From contig CAZWDH010000028.1 of the NCBI GenBank assembly GCA_964632865.1, forward strand, positions 1 to 35,446: a DNA stretch of 35,446 nt. Reading direction: 5' to 3'. The position numbers were made by a program, and so were the translations under genes. This document shows positions 25,580 through 34,539 of this stretch, one piece after another. The DNA is from JAHDWY01 sp964632865. GTDB lineage: Bacteria; Hydrogenedentota; Hydrogenedentia; Hydrogenedentales; SLHB01. The notes beneath the pieces were generated by a model. That model was not told where the DNA came from. It made no database searches and saw only the letters and a program-made list of their open reading frames with translations. Numbering within the stretch: position 1 is the stretch's first letter; each line of letters opens with the position of its first letter.

Positions 25580-25726
25580 GTGCCGAAACGAACGCATGAT
25601 AAAGAGTTTAAGCGAAACGCAGTCGATCTGCTGTTAACGGGAGACCGGGAGCTGAAGCCCCTGGCGCGAGACCTTGGGGTATGTCCGTCGACCTTACGGG
25701 AGTGGCGAGACCGGTATCTGGGACGG
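25580..25726 (+). pseudogene. Truncated IS3-family transposase OrfA
   Basis: From GTG 25580 (GGAG just upstream) the frame encodes MPKRTHDKEFKRNAVDLLL and GVCPSTLREWRDRYLG, a clean match to the helix-turn-helix of IS3-family OrfA (TnpA, HTH_Tnp_1). The match stops near 25726. The frame then continues into unrelated sequence (to 25786) that is the leader of the epimerase gene. OrfA normally has 90-100 residues and a leucine zipper, and OrfB with the DDE domain should follow; both are absent. So this is the left end of a deleted insertion sequence. The flanking 25520-25579 includes the presumed terminal repeat region and a promoter. Confidence 0.8.
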
Positions 25727-25773
25727 GCCCCGTTCGTCTGCACGACAGCACAGCAGGAGGGGCTGGGGTTTTC

Positions 25774-26838
<1,065 letters not shown>

Positions 26839-26850
26839 GCGCAACCACAC

Positions 26851-28053
26851 ATGCACACGAGGCAACACAACGTGAACGAGCAGGCCAACGATTGGAAGCG
26901 CGTCCTCGACAGCCACCGGCTGCCGGAGCCGGTGTACGTCACGAAACCGACCATGCCCGATCTCGGACGTTATACCCAGGAACTCGAAAGCCTCTGGAAG
27001 ACGGGATGGCTCACGAATCGAGGGTCCTTCCATCAAGAGCTGGAACGCCGTTTGGAACAGCACCTCGGCGTCGAGAACCTAAGCCTCTTCTGCAACGGCA
27101 CCATCGCCTTACTGGTCGCGCTGCAGAGCCTGCGAATCAACGGCGGCGAAGTCATCACCACGCCCTTCACCTTCGCCGCCACGCCCCACGTGCTTTACTG
27201 GAACGGCGTGACCCCCGTGTTCGCGGACATCGATCCCGACACGTACAACCTGGACCCGGCCCGCATCGAACAGCATATCGGCTCCAACACCCGCGCCATT
27301 CTCGCCGTGCACGTCTACGGCACGCCTTGCGATGTGGACGCCATCCAGGCCATCGCCGACCGCCACGGACTCGCCGTGGTCTACGACGCGGCCCACGCCT
27401 TTGGCGTGCGCTACAAGGGCCAGTCAATCCTGCGTTACGGCAACGCCTCTGTGCTCAGCTTTCACGCGACGAAACTCTACACCACCATCGAAGGCGGCGC
27501 GGTCATCGCCTCGTCTCCGCAACAAAAAGAACGCGTCGACTTCCTCAAGAACTTCGGTATTGCCGACGAGGAAACGGTGATCGGCCCCGGCATCAACGGA
27601 AAGCTCAACGAATTTCAGGCCGCCTTTGGATTGCTCCAACTCGACATCGTCGATCAGGAAATCGCGCAACGCGCGGTCCTCGCCCGCATCTACCGCGAAC
27701 GGCTGGAGACGCTGCCGGGCCTTCGCCTGCTACCCGACATCGCGGACGTTACACCGAACCACAGCCACCTCCCCATATGTATTGACGAATCACAATTCGG
27801 AATCTCGCGCGACGCCTTGCATCAGGCCCTTCGAGACTGCAATGTCATCACGCGCAAATACTTCCATCCCCTGTGCTCCCACTATCCTTGTTACGCGGCG
27901 TTGCCGTCCGCGCGCCCAGAGAACGTGCCCGTCGCCGAGCGCGTCGCGCAACGTATCCTCTGCCTGCCCATCTACGGCACCCTGCCGCCGGAGACCGTCA
28001 TCTCGATTTGCGATCTCATTCGCGCGATACACGAAACGGTGGCCGCGCGATGA
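26851..28053 (+). CDS. DegT/DnrJ/EryC1-family sugar aminotransferase
   Basis: A 400-aa PLP enzyme. The family pattern is FCNGTIALLVALQSL (80-94), PFTFAAT, DIDPDTYNLDP and the Schiff-base lysine in SFHATKLYTTIEGG (K208). C-terminal NFGIADEETVIGPGINGKLN and ITRKYFHPL are the usual substrate-loop segments. These enzymes transaminate a keto-sugar nucleotide to give an amino sugar, with glutamate as donor. It lies 12 nt after the epimerase and overlaps the next gene by 4 nt, so it acts in the same pathway. The ATG at 26851 lacks a ribosome-binding site; a GTG at 26872 with GAGG 9 nt upstream could be the true start. Confidence 0.92.
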   Translation: MHTRQHNVNEQANDWKRVLDSHRLPEPVYVTKPTMPDLGRYTQELESLWKTGWLTNRGSFHQELERRLEQHLGVENLSLFCNGTIALLVALQSLRINGGEVITTPFTFAATPHVLYWNGVTPVFADIDPDTYNLDPARIEQHIGSNTRAILAVHVYGTPCDVDAIQAIADRHGLAVVYDAAHAFGVRYKGQSILRYGNASVLSFHATKLYTTIEGGAVIASSPQQKERVDFLKNFGIADEETVIGPGINGKLNEFQAAFGLLQLDIVDQEIAQRAVLARIYRERLETLPGLRLLPDIADVTPNHSHLPICIDESQFGISRDALHQALRDCNVITRKYFHPLCSHYPCYAALPSARPENVPVAERVAQRILCLPIYGTLPPETVISICDLIRAIHETVAAR

Positions 28054-28718
28054 ACCCGATCCCCGCGATCATCGTTGGCACGGGCGGTATGGGACGCGAG
28101 ACGCTCGCAATCCTGAAAGCCCACAACCGAATCGGCGCCCAGCCGAATTTTGAGATCCTCGGATTCCTGACTAACCAGCAGGATCAACACGGATCGCTAG
28201 TCGACGGCTATGCCGTAATCGGACCTGAAACCGCGGCGACCGGCTATCCCGGCGCGCAAGCCGTCTGCGCCATCGGCGACCCGCGCACCCGCATCCCCGT
28301 CGTCCAGCGGCTCACCCAGACCGGCGTCACATTCCTCACCGTCGCACATCCAACCGCCGTATGCCACACGCAACAGGATATCGGCGAAGGAACCATCATC
28401 GCGCCGGGCGCGGTGATCTCCGTGAACGTGCGCATCGGACAACACGTCATCATCAACAACAACGCCTCCATCAGCCACGATTGCGTTGTCGAAGATTTCG
28501 TCACGATCGCCCCCTGTGCTACGGTTACCGGGCACGTACACCTTGGTCATGGTGCGGAACTGGGGGCAAACTGTACGATACTCCCGCGGATACAAATTGG
28601 CCGCGGCGCCCTCGTCGGCGCGGGCGCCGTCGTCACCCGGCACGTCGCCCCCAATACCATCGTCGCCGGCGTGCCCGCCACCGTCATCCGCGAATTTGAT
28701 CCGGACGAGCGGCTGTGA
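28050..28718 (+). CDS. NeuD/PglD-like sugar O/N-acyltransferase
   Basis: A 222-aa protein. The N-terminal Rossmann-like part has IIVGTGGMGRETLAIL. From about residue 95 a left-handed beta-helix of hexapeptide repeats follows (GTIIAPGAVISVNVRIG, VVEDFVTIAPCATVTGHV, ILPRIQIGRGALVGAGAVVT). This is the architecture of NeuD, PglD and related enzymes that acetylate amino sugars with acetyl-CoA. The start overlaps the stop of the aminotransferase (ATGA), so the two are translationally coupled. It is expected to modify the amino sugar made by that enzyme. The gene is followed by a 490-bp repeat-rich gap. Confidence 0.9.
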   Translation: MNPIPAIIVGTGGMGRETLAILKAHNRIGAQPNFEILGFLTNQQDQHGSLVDGYAVIGPETAATGYPGAQAVCAIGDPRTRIPVVQRLTQTGVTFLTVAHPTAVCHTQQDIGEGTIIAPGAVISVNVRIGQHVIINNNASISHDCVVEDFVTIAPCATVTGHVHLGHGAELGANCTILPRIQIGRGALVGAGAVVTRHVAPNTIVAGVPATVIREFDPDERL

Positions 28719-28828
28719 ACCGGGGTGGATCGCAAATGGAGACACTAGGGGTTGAGAAGAAAGCAACCGCCGGTTCCCAATCCGGACAGGGCCACGTGCG
28801 GACGGTGCGACGGTATTCTTGCGTGATA

Positions 28829-28977
28829 GAAGACCCCCGCCCCAGCCCACCCCCTCCACCGGGCGGGGGCAAGCTAGCCCATCCGGGGGTTCGCCCGCAG
28901 TTCTCGAAATCAAAAAACCCCACAGCTAGAGCAGAAGTTCTCCCCCCCCCCCCGGGGGGAGCTAGAGGGGGGGTCTT
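28829..28977. repeat. GC-rich composite palindrome with poly-C run
   Basis: Two GC-rich words in inverted arrangement: AGACCCCCGCC near 28833 and GGGGGGTCT near 28968. The internal word GCTAG occurs in each half and there is a C12-G6 tract (28942-28959). The long homopolymer could slip in sequencing or replication. Boundaries are approximate. Confidence 0.55.
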
Positions 28978-29000
28978 TCAGTCAATCCAGATCGCCCTTG

Positions 29001-29081
29001 CCTTCCCTGGACTCTCCGCTGTCCCTGCTGTCCCTGGCGTTCCTGATGTCCTTGGCGTTCCTGATGTCCTTGCTGTCCCTG
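29001..29081. repeat. 9-bp-period tandem array E (nine units)
   Basis: Nine consecutive 9-nt units in exact register: CCTTCCCTG, GACTCTCCG, CTGTCCCTG, CTGTCCCTG, GCGTTCCTG, ATGTCCTTG, GCGTTCCTG, ATGTCCTTG, CTGTCCCTG. An 18-bp double unit (GCGTTCCTG ATGTCCTTG) is repeated twice. This is the longest of the five period-9 arrays in the window. Confidence 0.82.
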
Positions 29082-29091
29082 GACCAGCATT

Positions 29092-29132
29092 AATTCCCCC
29101 TTCGAAGGGGGATAAAGGGGGATGTTCTTCCA
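29092..29132. repeat. Third copy of the GGGGGAT-type palindromic element
   Basis: It holds the core CCCCCTTCGAAGGGGG and the tail AAAGGGGGATGTTCTTC. It matches the right arm at 21533-21571 over nearly its whole length. Confidence 0.8.
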
Positions 29133-29205
29133 ATCCAAATCCCACGCCTGAAATTACACTCAGACCTACTGGCCGATACGCCAAGTTCTCAGGACACCCC
29201 AATCG

Positions 29206-30162
29206 ATGACCCCAAATCCCCAACCCGACATCACCGCCATCGTCACATCCTACTTCGAGGAGAAAAGCCTCCCCGAGTTCTACGACCAACTGTCAACCGC
29301 CCTGCGCGACCTCGGCCGCCCCTACGAAATCATCATGATCAACGACGGCAGCACCGACCGCACTTTCGAGATTATGAAAGAACTCTTCGAGAAAGACCCC
29401 AACATCTACGCCATCGTCGACTTCTTCAAGAACAGCGGCCAACTCGCCGCCATGACCGCCGGCGCCACCCGCGCCCGAGGCAAGGCCATCCTCTTCATCG
29501 ACAGCGACCTTCAACTCACGCCCAAGGACCTCCCGCGCCTCGTCGAAAAATACGACGAAGGCTACGACCTCGTCAGCGGCTACCGCGCCGACCGCCGCGA
29601 TTCCGCCTTCCGCGTGCTTCCCTCGAAGATCGCCAACCTGATCATGCGCCGCGTCTCCCAGACCACCCTCAGCGACTTCGGCTGCACCTTCAAACTCTAC
29701 AACGCCAAAATTCTCCGCGCTTTCGAACTCGGCCCCTTCAAACTCTTCAACACCGCCAGCGTCATCTCCCGCATCGGACGCTGGACCGAGGTCCCCGTAA
29801 CCCATTACCCCCGTCCCTACGGACGCAGCGGCTGGACCTTCCGCAAACTCTGGCAGTTCAACATGGAGAACATCGTGAACCTCTCCCACAAACCGTTCCA
29901 ACTGATCGGAGGACTCTGCCTCCTGCTCGCCGCGCTCTTCACCCTGCGCATCGGCATCGACCTTGTCTTCCACATCAAAATCCTGTCCACCGTCACCAAC
30001 GGCCTCATCCTCAACGCCCTCGTCATCTCCTGCCTCTCCATCCTCGGCGTCCTCTGCATCGTCGGCGAATTCACCATTCGAGTCTTCCTCCTCAATCAGC
30101 GCTACCCCGCCTACATCGAACGCGAATCCCTCTCCCGAGGACGCGACACTACATGCGTCTAA
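29206..30162 (+). CDS. GT2-family glycosyltransferase with C-terminal membrane segments
   Basis: A 318-aa glycosyltransferase of the dolichyl-phosphate-mannose synthase/ArnC type. The N-terminal GT-A domain has IVTSYFEEKSLPEF, INDGSTDRT and the DxD-like FIDSDLQL, with KNSGQLAAMTAGA. Two C-terminal membrane helices (about 230-255 and 265-290) anchor it to the inner membrane. The family transfers a sugar to polyprenyl phosphate or to a lipid. It lies after the amino-sugar genes and may use their product, though a 490-bp repeat island separates them. Third codon positions are very C-rich. Confidence 0.92.
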   Translation: MTPNPQPDITAIVTSYFEEKSLPEFYDQLSTALRDLGRPYEIIMINDGSTDRTFEIMKELFEKDPNIYAIVDFFKNSGQLAAMTAGATRARGKAILFIDSDLQLTPKDLPRLVEKYDEGYDLVSGYRADRRDSAFRVLPSKIANLIMRRVSQTTLSDFGCTFKLYNAKILRAFELGPFKLFNTASVISRIGRWTEVPVTHYPRPYGRSGWTFRKLWQFNMENIVNLSHKPFQLIGGLCLLLAALFTLRIGIDLVFHIKILSTVTNGLILNALVISCLSILGVLCIVGEFTIRVFLLNQRYPAYIERESLSRGRDTTCV

Positions 30163-30312
30163 GGCCGAGCGTGTAACCCGTCGTTGCCAGTGACATCTCT
30201 GACCTGGGTACACAGTACTCCAGAATTTTTCGCTAGCCCTTCCCTCCACAGGGTTTGAACCAAGGGGTCACCGTTCGTAGAATGCGAAAGAGTCATTCTG
30301 AGAGGTTTTTTG

Positions 30313-32190
30313 ATGCCGATTTCGCAATTAATCAGACAAACTGCCACTGCTGCATTGCTTACGCTCGTTCTTGCGAGATGTTCGCAGGAGGTAGCTCCGG
30401 TCGATTCGCGCCACCCAGCAGAACCGATGGCGGAGGCAAGAGCAGTGAATGTTGTCTGGATATTATTGGACGCCTGCCGAGGAGAAAATCTCTCTTGCAT
30501 GGGATATGATCGCTTAACCTCTCCAAACATTGATGCCATCGCGACAGATGGTGTTCTATTTGAGCACGCTTTTTCTCAAGCAAACGGCACGACGTGGTCT
30601 GTCCCCAGTTATTTCACAGGTCGGTATTTCCCTGTTTACGCATTAGATCGGGGTCCATGGTACGAATTATTCCGACGGAGACCCGACGACGAGCGTTACC
30701 TTCCTGAGATCCTCGCAGAAAATGGTTACGTGAACCATATGATCACGACTCACGGTTGGTTTAGCAGCAATAGTCGGATCTGGCGAGCGTTTGATACCGC
30801 AACCTATCTTCCCCCTGCAAGCAATGAGGCATACGCCGCGTTTGACGCTATTAATATTGAAGCCTTTGATTGGTTACAGAAGAATCACAAAGTTCCTTTC
30901 TTCTTGTATATACACTCTCTTGATACACATTTTCCGCATGACAACCTTTCGCCTCCCTATGACCATTGGATTGACCCAGAATACAAGAAGGAACGGCTCA
31001 AGAACCCATCGCTCTTAAGGCCGCCCTTCTCGGAAAAAGAGAAACAGCATTTACGCGCCCAGCACGACGGTAGCATCCTATTTGCCGATGCACATGTCGG
31101 CCAATTGGTCAAGCTCCTGCAGTATCTCGGAATTTACGAAGACACCATCATCGTAATCAGCGCTGACCATGGAGACCTAATCGGAGAGGACGGACAAACG
31201 ATCGACCATCCGTCGAGCGTTAGTTCATATGAGCTATTTCACGTTCCACTAATCCTTCGTGGACCGGGCATACCTAGCGGCGTTCGGGTGCCCGCTTATG
31301 TACAGAATGTGGACATTGTCCCAACACTACTCGATCTGTTGGGCGTAGATTCCGCCGCCAGCATGCAGGGCAAAAGTTTGCTGCCACTACTTAATCCCAA
31401 TTCCGGGACAACTTCCCTTCATCAATTCGTATTCGCCAAACGCCCTGGTAGCTCACCCAAATCACCACCGATCGTAATGCTTCGCAACCAAGAGTATCAC
31501 TTTGAGATTGACTTTGGTTCAGGAACAGAATTTCTTTGGAGCATGCCGGACCGCATTACTGATCGGCAGAATCTGGTTAACGACCTGCCACATGTTGCCG
31601 AGTCGATGCGAAATGCCGCAGAAGCAGTCATTCGTCCCTTGTGGCAAGAATACGAGGAATTGCCATTAACGGAGTATTCAGTCGTCACCGCCAAGCTAGA
31701 TCCCGCGGATGTACCAGCGTCCGCTGCCACCACGTGGGTCAGTAACGATGGGCATAGTCTTGACGACAATAAATGGACGCTCGTTTCGGGAAGGCTCAAG
31801 AGCTGTTCGTTTCAGGAAGATGCGCCGCCAATCACATTCCAAATAGAGATTCCAAGCGGTGTGTACCGCGTTCAAATCGAACTTGATGGTTCTTTAGGTA
31901 CAGGTGAACGACATGGAAGTGTCATTCGTGCTCGAGCTGAAAGCGACGGGGAGTTTCTGACGCTGAGATGCGAAGACCCGAGTCGGCCCCGAGAGTTCGT
32001 TGAATTGGGAACTTATACCGTAACGGAGGACTTCTTTACGCTGGTTCTCGATGACGCACCCAACGATAAATGGGCCGTGGCCGAAGCTGTCCGCTTCGTA
32101 CCCACGACCACAGATATCGATACCGAAGCGCTGGAAGATCAGGCAGAGCGCGATGAGCAATTGCGGGCACTCGGCTATTTGGGTGATTAG
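30313..32190 (+). CDS. Sulfatase/alkaline-phosphatase-superfamily lipoprotein
   Basis: A 625-aa exported protein. A hydrophobic leader (residues 5-21) ends at C23 in LVLARC, a lipobox-like site with Arg at the -1 position. The core has VVWILLDACRGENLSCMGYD, then the would-be nucleophile in TTWSVPSYFTGR (S96), DTHFPHDN and the metal-binding ISADHGDLIGEDG. The standard CxPSR formylglycine motif is missing; a serine occupies the nucleophile position and the spacing to TG is short. The C-terminal DEQLRALGYLGD is typical of family members. The function could be a sulfatase or a phosphate-transfer enzyme. The coding DNA is visibly AT-richer than its neighbours. The ATG at 30313 follows GAGAGG. Confidence 0.85.
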   Translation: MPISQLIRQTATAALLTLVLARCSQEVAPVDSRHPAEPMAEARAVNVVWILLDACRGENLSCMGYDRLTSPNIDAIATDGVLFEHAFSQANGTTWSVPSYFTGRYFPVYALDRGPWYELFRRRPDDERYLPEILAENGYVNHMITTHGWFSSNSRIWRAFDTATYLPPASNEAYAAFDAINIEAFDWLQKNHKVPFFLYIHSLDTHFPHDNLSPPYDHWIDPEYKKERLKNPSLLRPPFSEKEKQHLRAQHDGSILFADAHVGQLVKLLQYLGIYEDTIIVISADHGDLIGEDGQTIDHPSSVSSYELFHVPLILRGPGIPSGVRVPAYVQNVDIVPTLLDLLGVDSAASMQGKSLLPLLNPNSGTTSLHQFVFAKRPGSSPKSPPIVMLRNQEYHFEIDFGSGTEFLWSMPDRITDRQNLVNDLPHVAESMRNAAEAVIRPLWQEYEELPLTEYSVVTAKLDPADVPASAATTWVSNDGHSLDDNKWTLVSGRLKSCSFQEDAPPITFQIEIPSGVYRVQIELDGSLGTGERHGSVIRARAESDGEFLTLRCEDPSRPREFVELGTYTVTEDFFTLVLDDAPNDKWAVAEAVRFVPTTTDIDTEALEDQAERDEQLRALGYLGD

Positions 32191-32224
32191 GCACCCGTAG
32201 GGGTAAGCCTGACGTGCCTCGTCC

Positions 32225-33001
32225 TCAATTTTGCAAGCCTACGATTGTGCCGTCTGCATTCGAACTTGGAAGTGTGTTATGCACCCGCAACGTTCCGTCG
32301 TCTTCAACGAACAGATACCACTGCGTCCCATTTCGCGACCGAAGCCCCAGACTTCCCGGCTCAGAACTACCGGCACCATTTGCAACGGACACAATGCCGC
32401 GCTCTGCGTTGTTAATGCCTGCACTGACTTGCCCTCCGGTCGCATTAAGGTCTCCATCGAAACGGCAATCTCCATTGCTGTTTACAGAGAAAACGTCATA
32501 GTCGTAAGTCCCGTTACGGACGAGAGCAAGTTTAAAGCCTCCGTCTTCACTTCCATTCGTTGAATCCTCCGCAATGCACCAAATTGAAGCGTAGTCTTGG
32601 CTGTTTCCTCCGGAGTCTGGCATGAAATACCTGAAGTGAGCGCTTGGGCCGATCGTGTTCACGAACCAAAGCCGTCCCTCCGTGTTTTGGAACTGTGCTG
32701 TATTCCAGCCTACGTATAACTGTCCGGCGCCGGCAGGATTAATGATGATTCGGTCAGCGTCTGAGAGAATATCTGTTCCGTTGACGTAGAGGTCTTGCTC
32801 GACAACTGCGTTGCCGTCCACCGTCAGATTGCCGTTTGTGAGAATGTCACCGTCGGATTCGAAGTCGGCGCCGCCGTTCGCGGGGTCGCCGTATCCGCCG
32901 CCGACACGGAGTTCTTCCAGATAGCGCGGCGCGGCGCCGATGGCGGTAAGGACGATGATGCACAGGGTCAGGAGACCAGCGAGGACAAGGCGGTTGCGCA
33001 T
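32225..33001 (-). CDS. Secreted protein of unknown function with tail-fibre-like repeats
   Basis: A 258-aa exported protein. A signal peptide (MRNRLVLAGLLTLCIIVLTA) leads into a Gly/Asn/Asp-rich beta region with recurring phrases GNLTVDGNAVVEQDLYVNG and GDCRFDGDLNATGGQV, similar in style to phage tail-fibre or collar-type structural proteins. No catalytic motif is visible. The AAAGGAA ribosome-binding site is 6 nt before the ATG, and a strong hairpin sits just upstream of it (33022-33047). It converges with the sulfatase-like gene, whose stop lies 34 nt away. The longer frame to 33379 is spurious. Whether it is a surface adhesin or structural protein is not known. Confidence 0.72.
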   Translation of the reverse strand: MRNRLVLAGLLTLCIIVLTAIGAAPRYLEELRVGGGYGDPANGGADFESDGDILTNGNLTVDGNAVVEQDLYVNGTDILSDADRIIINPAGAGQLYVGWNTAQFQNTEGRLWFVNTIGPSAHFRYFMPDSGGNSQDYASIWCIAEDSTNGSEDGGFKLALVRNGTYDYDVFSVNSNGDCRFDGDLNATGGQVSAGINNAERGIVSVANGAGSSEPGSLGLRSRNGTQWYLFVEDDGTLRVHNTLPSSNADGTIVGLQN

Positions 33002-33408
33002 GGGAATTCCTTTCGCAGTGGGCGCCGGCGCTCGCGTGCGCCGGCGCGCTTGAGGTAACACGTTGCTACCCCGTGTGCACGGCGCGTTGCAGCGGGAAGG
33101 GGGAAAGGGTTTTCCCATGCGGAGCGGGAGCGGGCTTCTGGCCGGTGGGAAAGATGGGTTTGAGGAATTCGGGTAATTGTGAACTCCGATTTGAGAATTC
33201 AGATTTCTGGCAGGTGGGACCCGCTCGAACCAGGGGGGGCTGGTCAAGGTCTTTGCGGCTTGGGTCAGTCGGGTTGGGCTTGGCGGTGTCGTCGTTTGGA
33301 CCAGGTTGGTTGTGGTTGAAGTTCGTACACGCCGAATTCTACCATGCCAATTGCACGGAGGTTGGTTGGGTGCTAGCATGAAGTATCGGGACGGAGCAGG
33401 ATTACCTT
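33002..33408. other. Divergent intergenic region
   Basis: About 400 bases between two divergent genes. On the left end is the strong hairpin described at 33022-33047, in the 5' leader of the secreted protein. The rest is G/T-rich on the plus strand and holds no supportable gene. Promoters for both flanking genes must be here but are not identifiable. Confidence 0.55.
33022..33047 (-). promoter_or_regulatory. Strong hairpin in the 5' leader of the secreted-protein gene
   Basis: GCGCCGGCGC (33022-33031) pairs perfectly with 33038-33047 around a 6-nt loop, giving a very stable stem of ten GC pairs. On the minus strand it lies about 20 nt upstream of the ATG, next to the ribosome-binding site, with no T-run after it. 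It could protect the mRNA end or influence translation; this is inference. Confidence 0.55.
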
Positions 33409-34374
33409 ATGCATGATTTGGGCAAACTAAAGCGTCTGTCGGAGTGGCCGGACGTTCGCGCCAGCATTGAGACCGCGGTCGCGTCCGTTGTCGGTGAGAT
33501 TCCGAAGGACCGGGTTGATCTTCAGCTCAAGACGCTTGATGAGCTGTCCTTCCCGGGCTATACGCGGCGACGCGTCAGCTACTTCGTGACGGACTGGGAA
33601 CGGGTCCAGGCGTGGCTCTTCGTTCCCGACGGCAAGGACGAAGTTCCCGCCATCCTGTGTTGCCACCAGACCGTGCCGCAAGGTAAAGACGAGCCGGCGG
33701 GTATCGAGGGCGATCCCAAACTTGCCTTTGCCCGTCACTTTGCCGAGCAGGGTTTCGTGACCATTGCGCCGGACACCATCACCGCGGGCGACCGCGTGCC
33801 CCTCAAGTATGAGCCGTTCGATACGCGATCTTTCTACAAGGATTTTCCCAAGATGTCCGCTATCGGAAAGAACGTGGCCGATCACAGCCGTGCCTTGGAT
33901 GTGTTGTGCGAGACGAAACGGGTGGACCCGGCGCGATTGGGTGTCGTGGGCCACAGTTTTGGCGGTTACAACGCGCTATTCCTGGCCGGCTATGACGACC
34001 GCGTTCAGTGCTGCGTCGCGAGTTGCGCATTCACCCGCTTCGCCGAGGACAAGAAGCCGGAGCGTTGGGTTTCGGACGGCGGGTTTGTCCATTTACCGAA
34101 ACTGAAGGACGCGGTGCAATCGAAGAGCTACCCATTCGACTGGGAGCATCTGCTGGCACGCATCGCGCCGTGCCCCACGCTGATTGCAACGGCATTGAAC
34201 GACGATACTTTTTCCAACACGAAGAGTTGCGCGAAGGCTGTGAAACATGCGCAATCCGTCTATAGATTGCTCGGAGCTCAAGACGCCCTTGAGCATTACG
34301 TGCATTCGGACGGGCATCGGGTTACCCAGGACACACTCGACATGATGGACGACTGGTTCGAGCGCTGGCTCTAG
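33409..34374 (+). CDS. Alpha/beta hydrolase, dienelactone-hydrolase/acetyl-xylan-esterase-like
   Basis: A 321-aa alpha/beta hydrolase. The nucleophile elbow is GHSFGG with S183, and the catalytic histidine is in DGHRVTQDT near the end. The N-terminal AILCCHQTVPQGKDEPAGIE and VTIAPDTITAGDRV segments belong to the oxyanion-hole region. It has no signal peptide, so it should act in the cytosol. Its substrate (ester, lactone or acetylated sugar) is unknown. It is preceded by no close plus-strand gene; the MoxR gene starts 165 nt after its stop. Confidence 0.88.
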   Translation: MHDLGKLKRLSEWPDVRASIETAVASVVGEIPKDRVDLQLKTLDELSFPGYTRRRVSYFVTDWERVQAWLFVPDGKDEVPAILCCHQTVPQGKDEPAGIEGDPKLAFARHFAEQGFVTIAPDTITAGDRVPLKYEPFDTRSFYKDFPKMSAIGKNVADHSRALDVLCETKRVDPARLGVVGHSFGGYNALFLAGYDDRVQCCVASCAFTRFAEDKKPERWVSDGGFVHLPKLKDAVQSKSYPFDWEHLLARIAPCPTLIATALNDDTFSNTKSCAKAVKHAQSVYRLLGAQDALEHYVHSDGHRVTQDTLDMMDDWFERWL

Positions 34375-34539
34375 GCGGGACACGCAAGGGAATTCCCTTT
34401 GACTCATAAACGGTTCGAGAGGGAATACATAGATGGAATCCTGTCCTGTATCCGCGAATTCCGGTGAGAATAAGTGGATGGGCTTGGGTGTTAGGCCCAT
34501 CGCCACACAAGTCGTTTCGAACACGGTCGGGGAGTGCCT

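Larger units (their letters stand above)
28719..29205. other. 487-bp repeat island between the acyltransferase and GT2 genes
   Basis: No gene is supportable here. The stretch holds a GC-rich composite palindrome with a 12-C and a 6-G homopolymer run (about 28829-28977), the 81-bp nine-unit period-9 array E (29001-29081), and a palindromic CCCCCTTC/GGGGG element (29092-29132). Small apparent proteins with Gly-Thr-Ala or Pro-Ser repeats on either strand are products of these repeats. Confidence 0.75.

Noticed and set aside
28978..29289. Minus-strand 103-codon frame with Gly-Thr-Ala/Pro repeats
   Set aside because: It is the translation of the period-9 DNA array, with no start signal.
33002..33379. 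Upstream extension of the secreted-protein frame on the minus strand
   Set aside because: The added residues are Pro/Arg/Thr-rich with no motif, and a signal peptide with ribosome-binding site begins exactly at 33001.
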